From contig NC_092874.1 of the NCBI RefSeq assembly GCF_028372415.1, positions 118,803,244 to 118,867,243 on the forward strand: a stretch of 64,000 nt of DNA. Reading direction: 5' to 3'. This stretch comes from Notamacropus eugenii (lineage: Eukaryota; Chordata; Mammalia; Diprotodontia; Macropodidae). The stretch's first letter is position 1. The number at the start of each line of letters is the position of its first letter. A program made the translations under genes and the position numbers. Below, piece after piece: positions 63,415-64,000 of the stretch. The notes under the pieces are model-generated. The model was given only the letters and a program-made list of their open reading frames with translations, did not search any database and was not told the DNA's origin.

Positions 63415-63855
63415 CAGTATTCAACAGGTCACTAACTTTGGATGGGAAGAAGTGAAAGAACTCCCTGTTTAATAAAAATAACTACTGGAAAAACTGGAAA
63501 TCCATTGGGAGGAAATTCACATTAGACCAATACTTTATACCACATACCACAACAAACTCCAGGTAGATACATGACCTGAATATAAAAGGTCATATTTAAA
63601 AAATAGACGTGAAGGGAAGGAAATACCATTCACAACTCTGGTTAAAGAAAACATTCTTCCCTAAGTAAAGGAAGAAAATAATTATGAAAGGTAAACTGGA
63701 TAATTTCATTACATAAAATCAAAAAGTTTTTGCATCAGCAAAATAAATGCAGTCAAAAGGGAAATAACTAGGGAGTAATCTTTGCAGCAAATTCTCTGAT
63801 AAAGATCTCATATCCAAGATATGTGAATAAAGAATGGATATTAATATATGAGCCA
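63415..63855 (+). mobile_element. L1 ORF2 3' part, broken
   Basis: aaattcacattagaccaata, accacaacaaactccaggta, catgacctgaatataaaagg, ttgcatcagcaaaataaatg and ctcatatccaagatatgtga follow the C-terminal part of L1 ORF2. Multiple stops; no 3' UTR follows before 63855. Confidence 0.7.
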
Positions 63856-64000
63856 AAAGACTCTGTGGGTCTCTGGTTCCTTTATAGGCTTAGCACAAAG
63901 AAGTAGCTTGAAAAAACCCAATCATCCTTAATTGCTAAGAATTGGTCCCTTGTACTTAATAAAATGGAAATAGATTAATGAGTTTCCAGGCTCAAAAGAT
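63856..64000. other. Unassigned sequence at the window edge
   Basis: Nothing recognised in the last 145 bases. Confidence 0.3.

Noticed and set aside
1-64000. CRISPR arrays, operons, bacterial promoters or phage modules
   Set aside because: No regularly spaced direct repeats or compact gene clusters; the window is vertebrate repeat-rich DNA.

Overview
This window is non-coding mammalian DNA, most probably from a marsupial. The signs are: SINEs with a tRNA-derived head beginning ggcagctaggtggc; RTE-type LINEs whose 3' ends are shared by those SINEs; many L2, L3/CR1 and MIR-type relics; marsupial-style L1 3' ends; and three copies of an L1-derived element that has ORF1 but no ORF2 (HAL1, 'half-L1'). 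I cannot choose between opossum and an Australian marsupial by eye. All family names rest on remembered consensus sequences, not on a database search.

I found no convincing host protein-coding gene. Every open frame with a recognisable product belongs to a retrotransposon. The other open frames are short, lie in low-complexity tracts, or cross repeat boundaries. A few unique, more GC-rich blocks (about 15050-15470, 45100-45900, 47060-47940, 52300-52430, 58540-59150) are the only places where host regulatory DNA or exons are plausible.

Layout. 1-900: unique DNA and an L2 end. 922-3762: complete reverse HAL1 with target-site duplications. 3965-8480: SINEs, an L1 3' end, L2 and L3. 8589-8882: a near full-length 7SL RNA pseudogene. 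9-14.8 kb: SINEs, a second RTE-type LINE (called RTE2 here), an L1 3' end split by a young SINE, and an L2 nested in an L2. 14.8-15.6 kb: unique GC-richer block. 16-21.4 kb: SINE and L1 relics and long purine tracts. 21390-23990: complete forward HAL1. 25.6-29.3 kb: a reverse L3 split by two SINEs, then a reverse L2 keeping endonuclease and reverse-transcriptase remnants. 30122-35137: third HAL1 (reverse), split by a 2.35 kb retrocopy of an endogenous-retrovirus transcript. 35-47 kb: dense nests (RTE2 inside a BovB-like RTE; BovB-like RTE inside L3 with a SINE inside the RTE; SINEs with clean duplications). 47-64 kb: thinner SINE/L2/L3/L1 relics, microsatellites and unique DNA, ending in L1 ORF2 remnants.

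The elements relate to one another as mobilisers and passengers. Two RTE-type LINEs are present, and each has a SINE family carrying a matching 3' tail. The retroviral RNA copy in the third HAL1 has the duplication length and cleavage context of L1-driven insertion. The nesting order gives a relative time scale: L2, L3 and MIR oldest, then RTE and HAL1, then the tRNA-headed SINEs.
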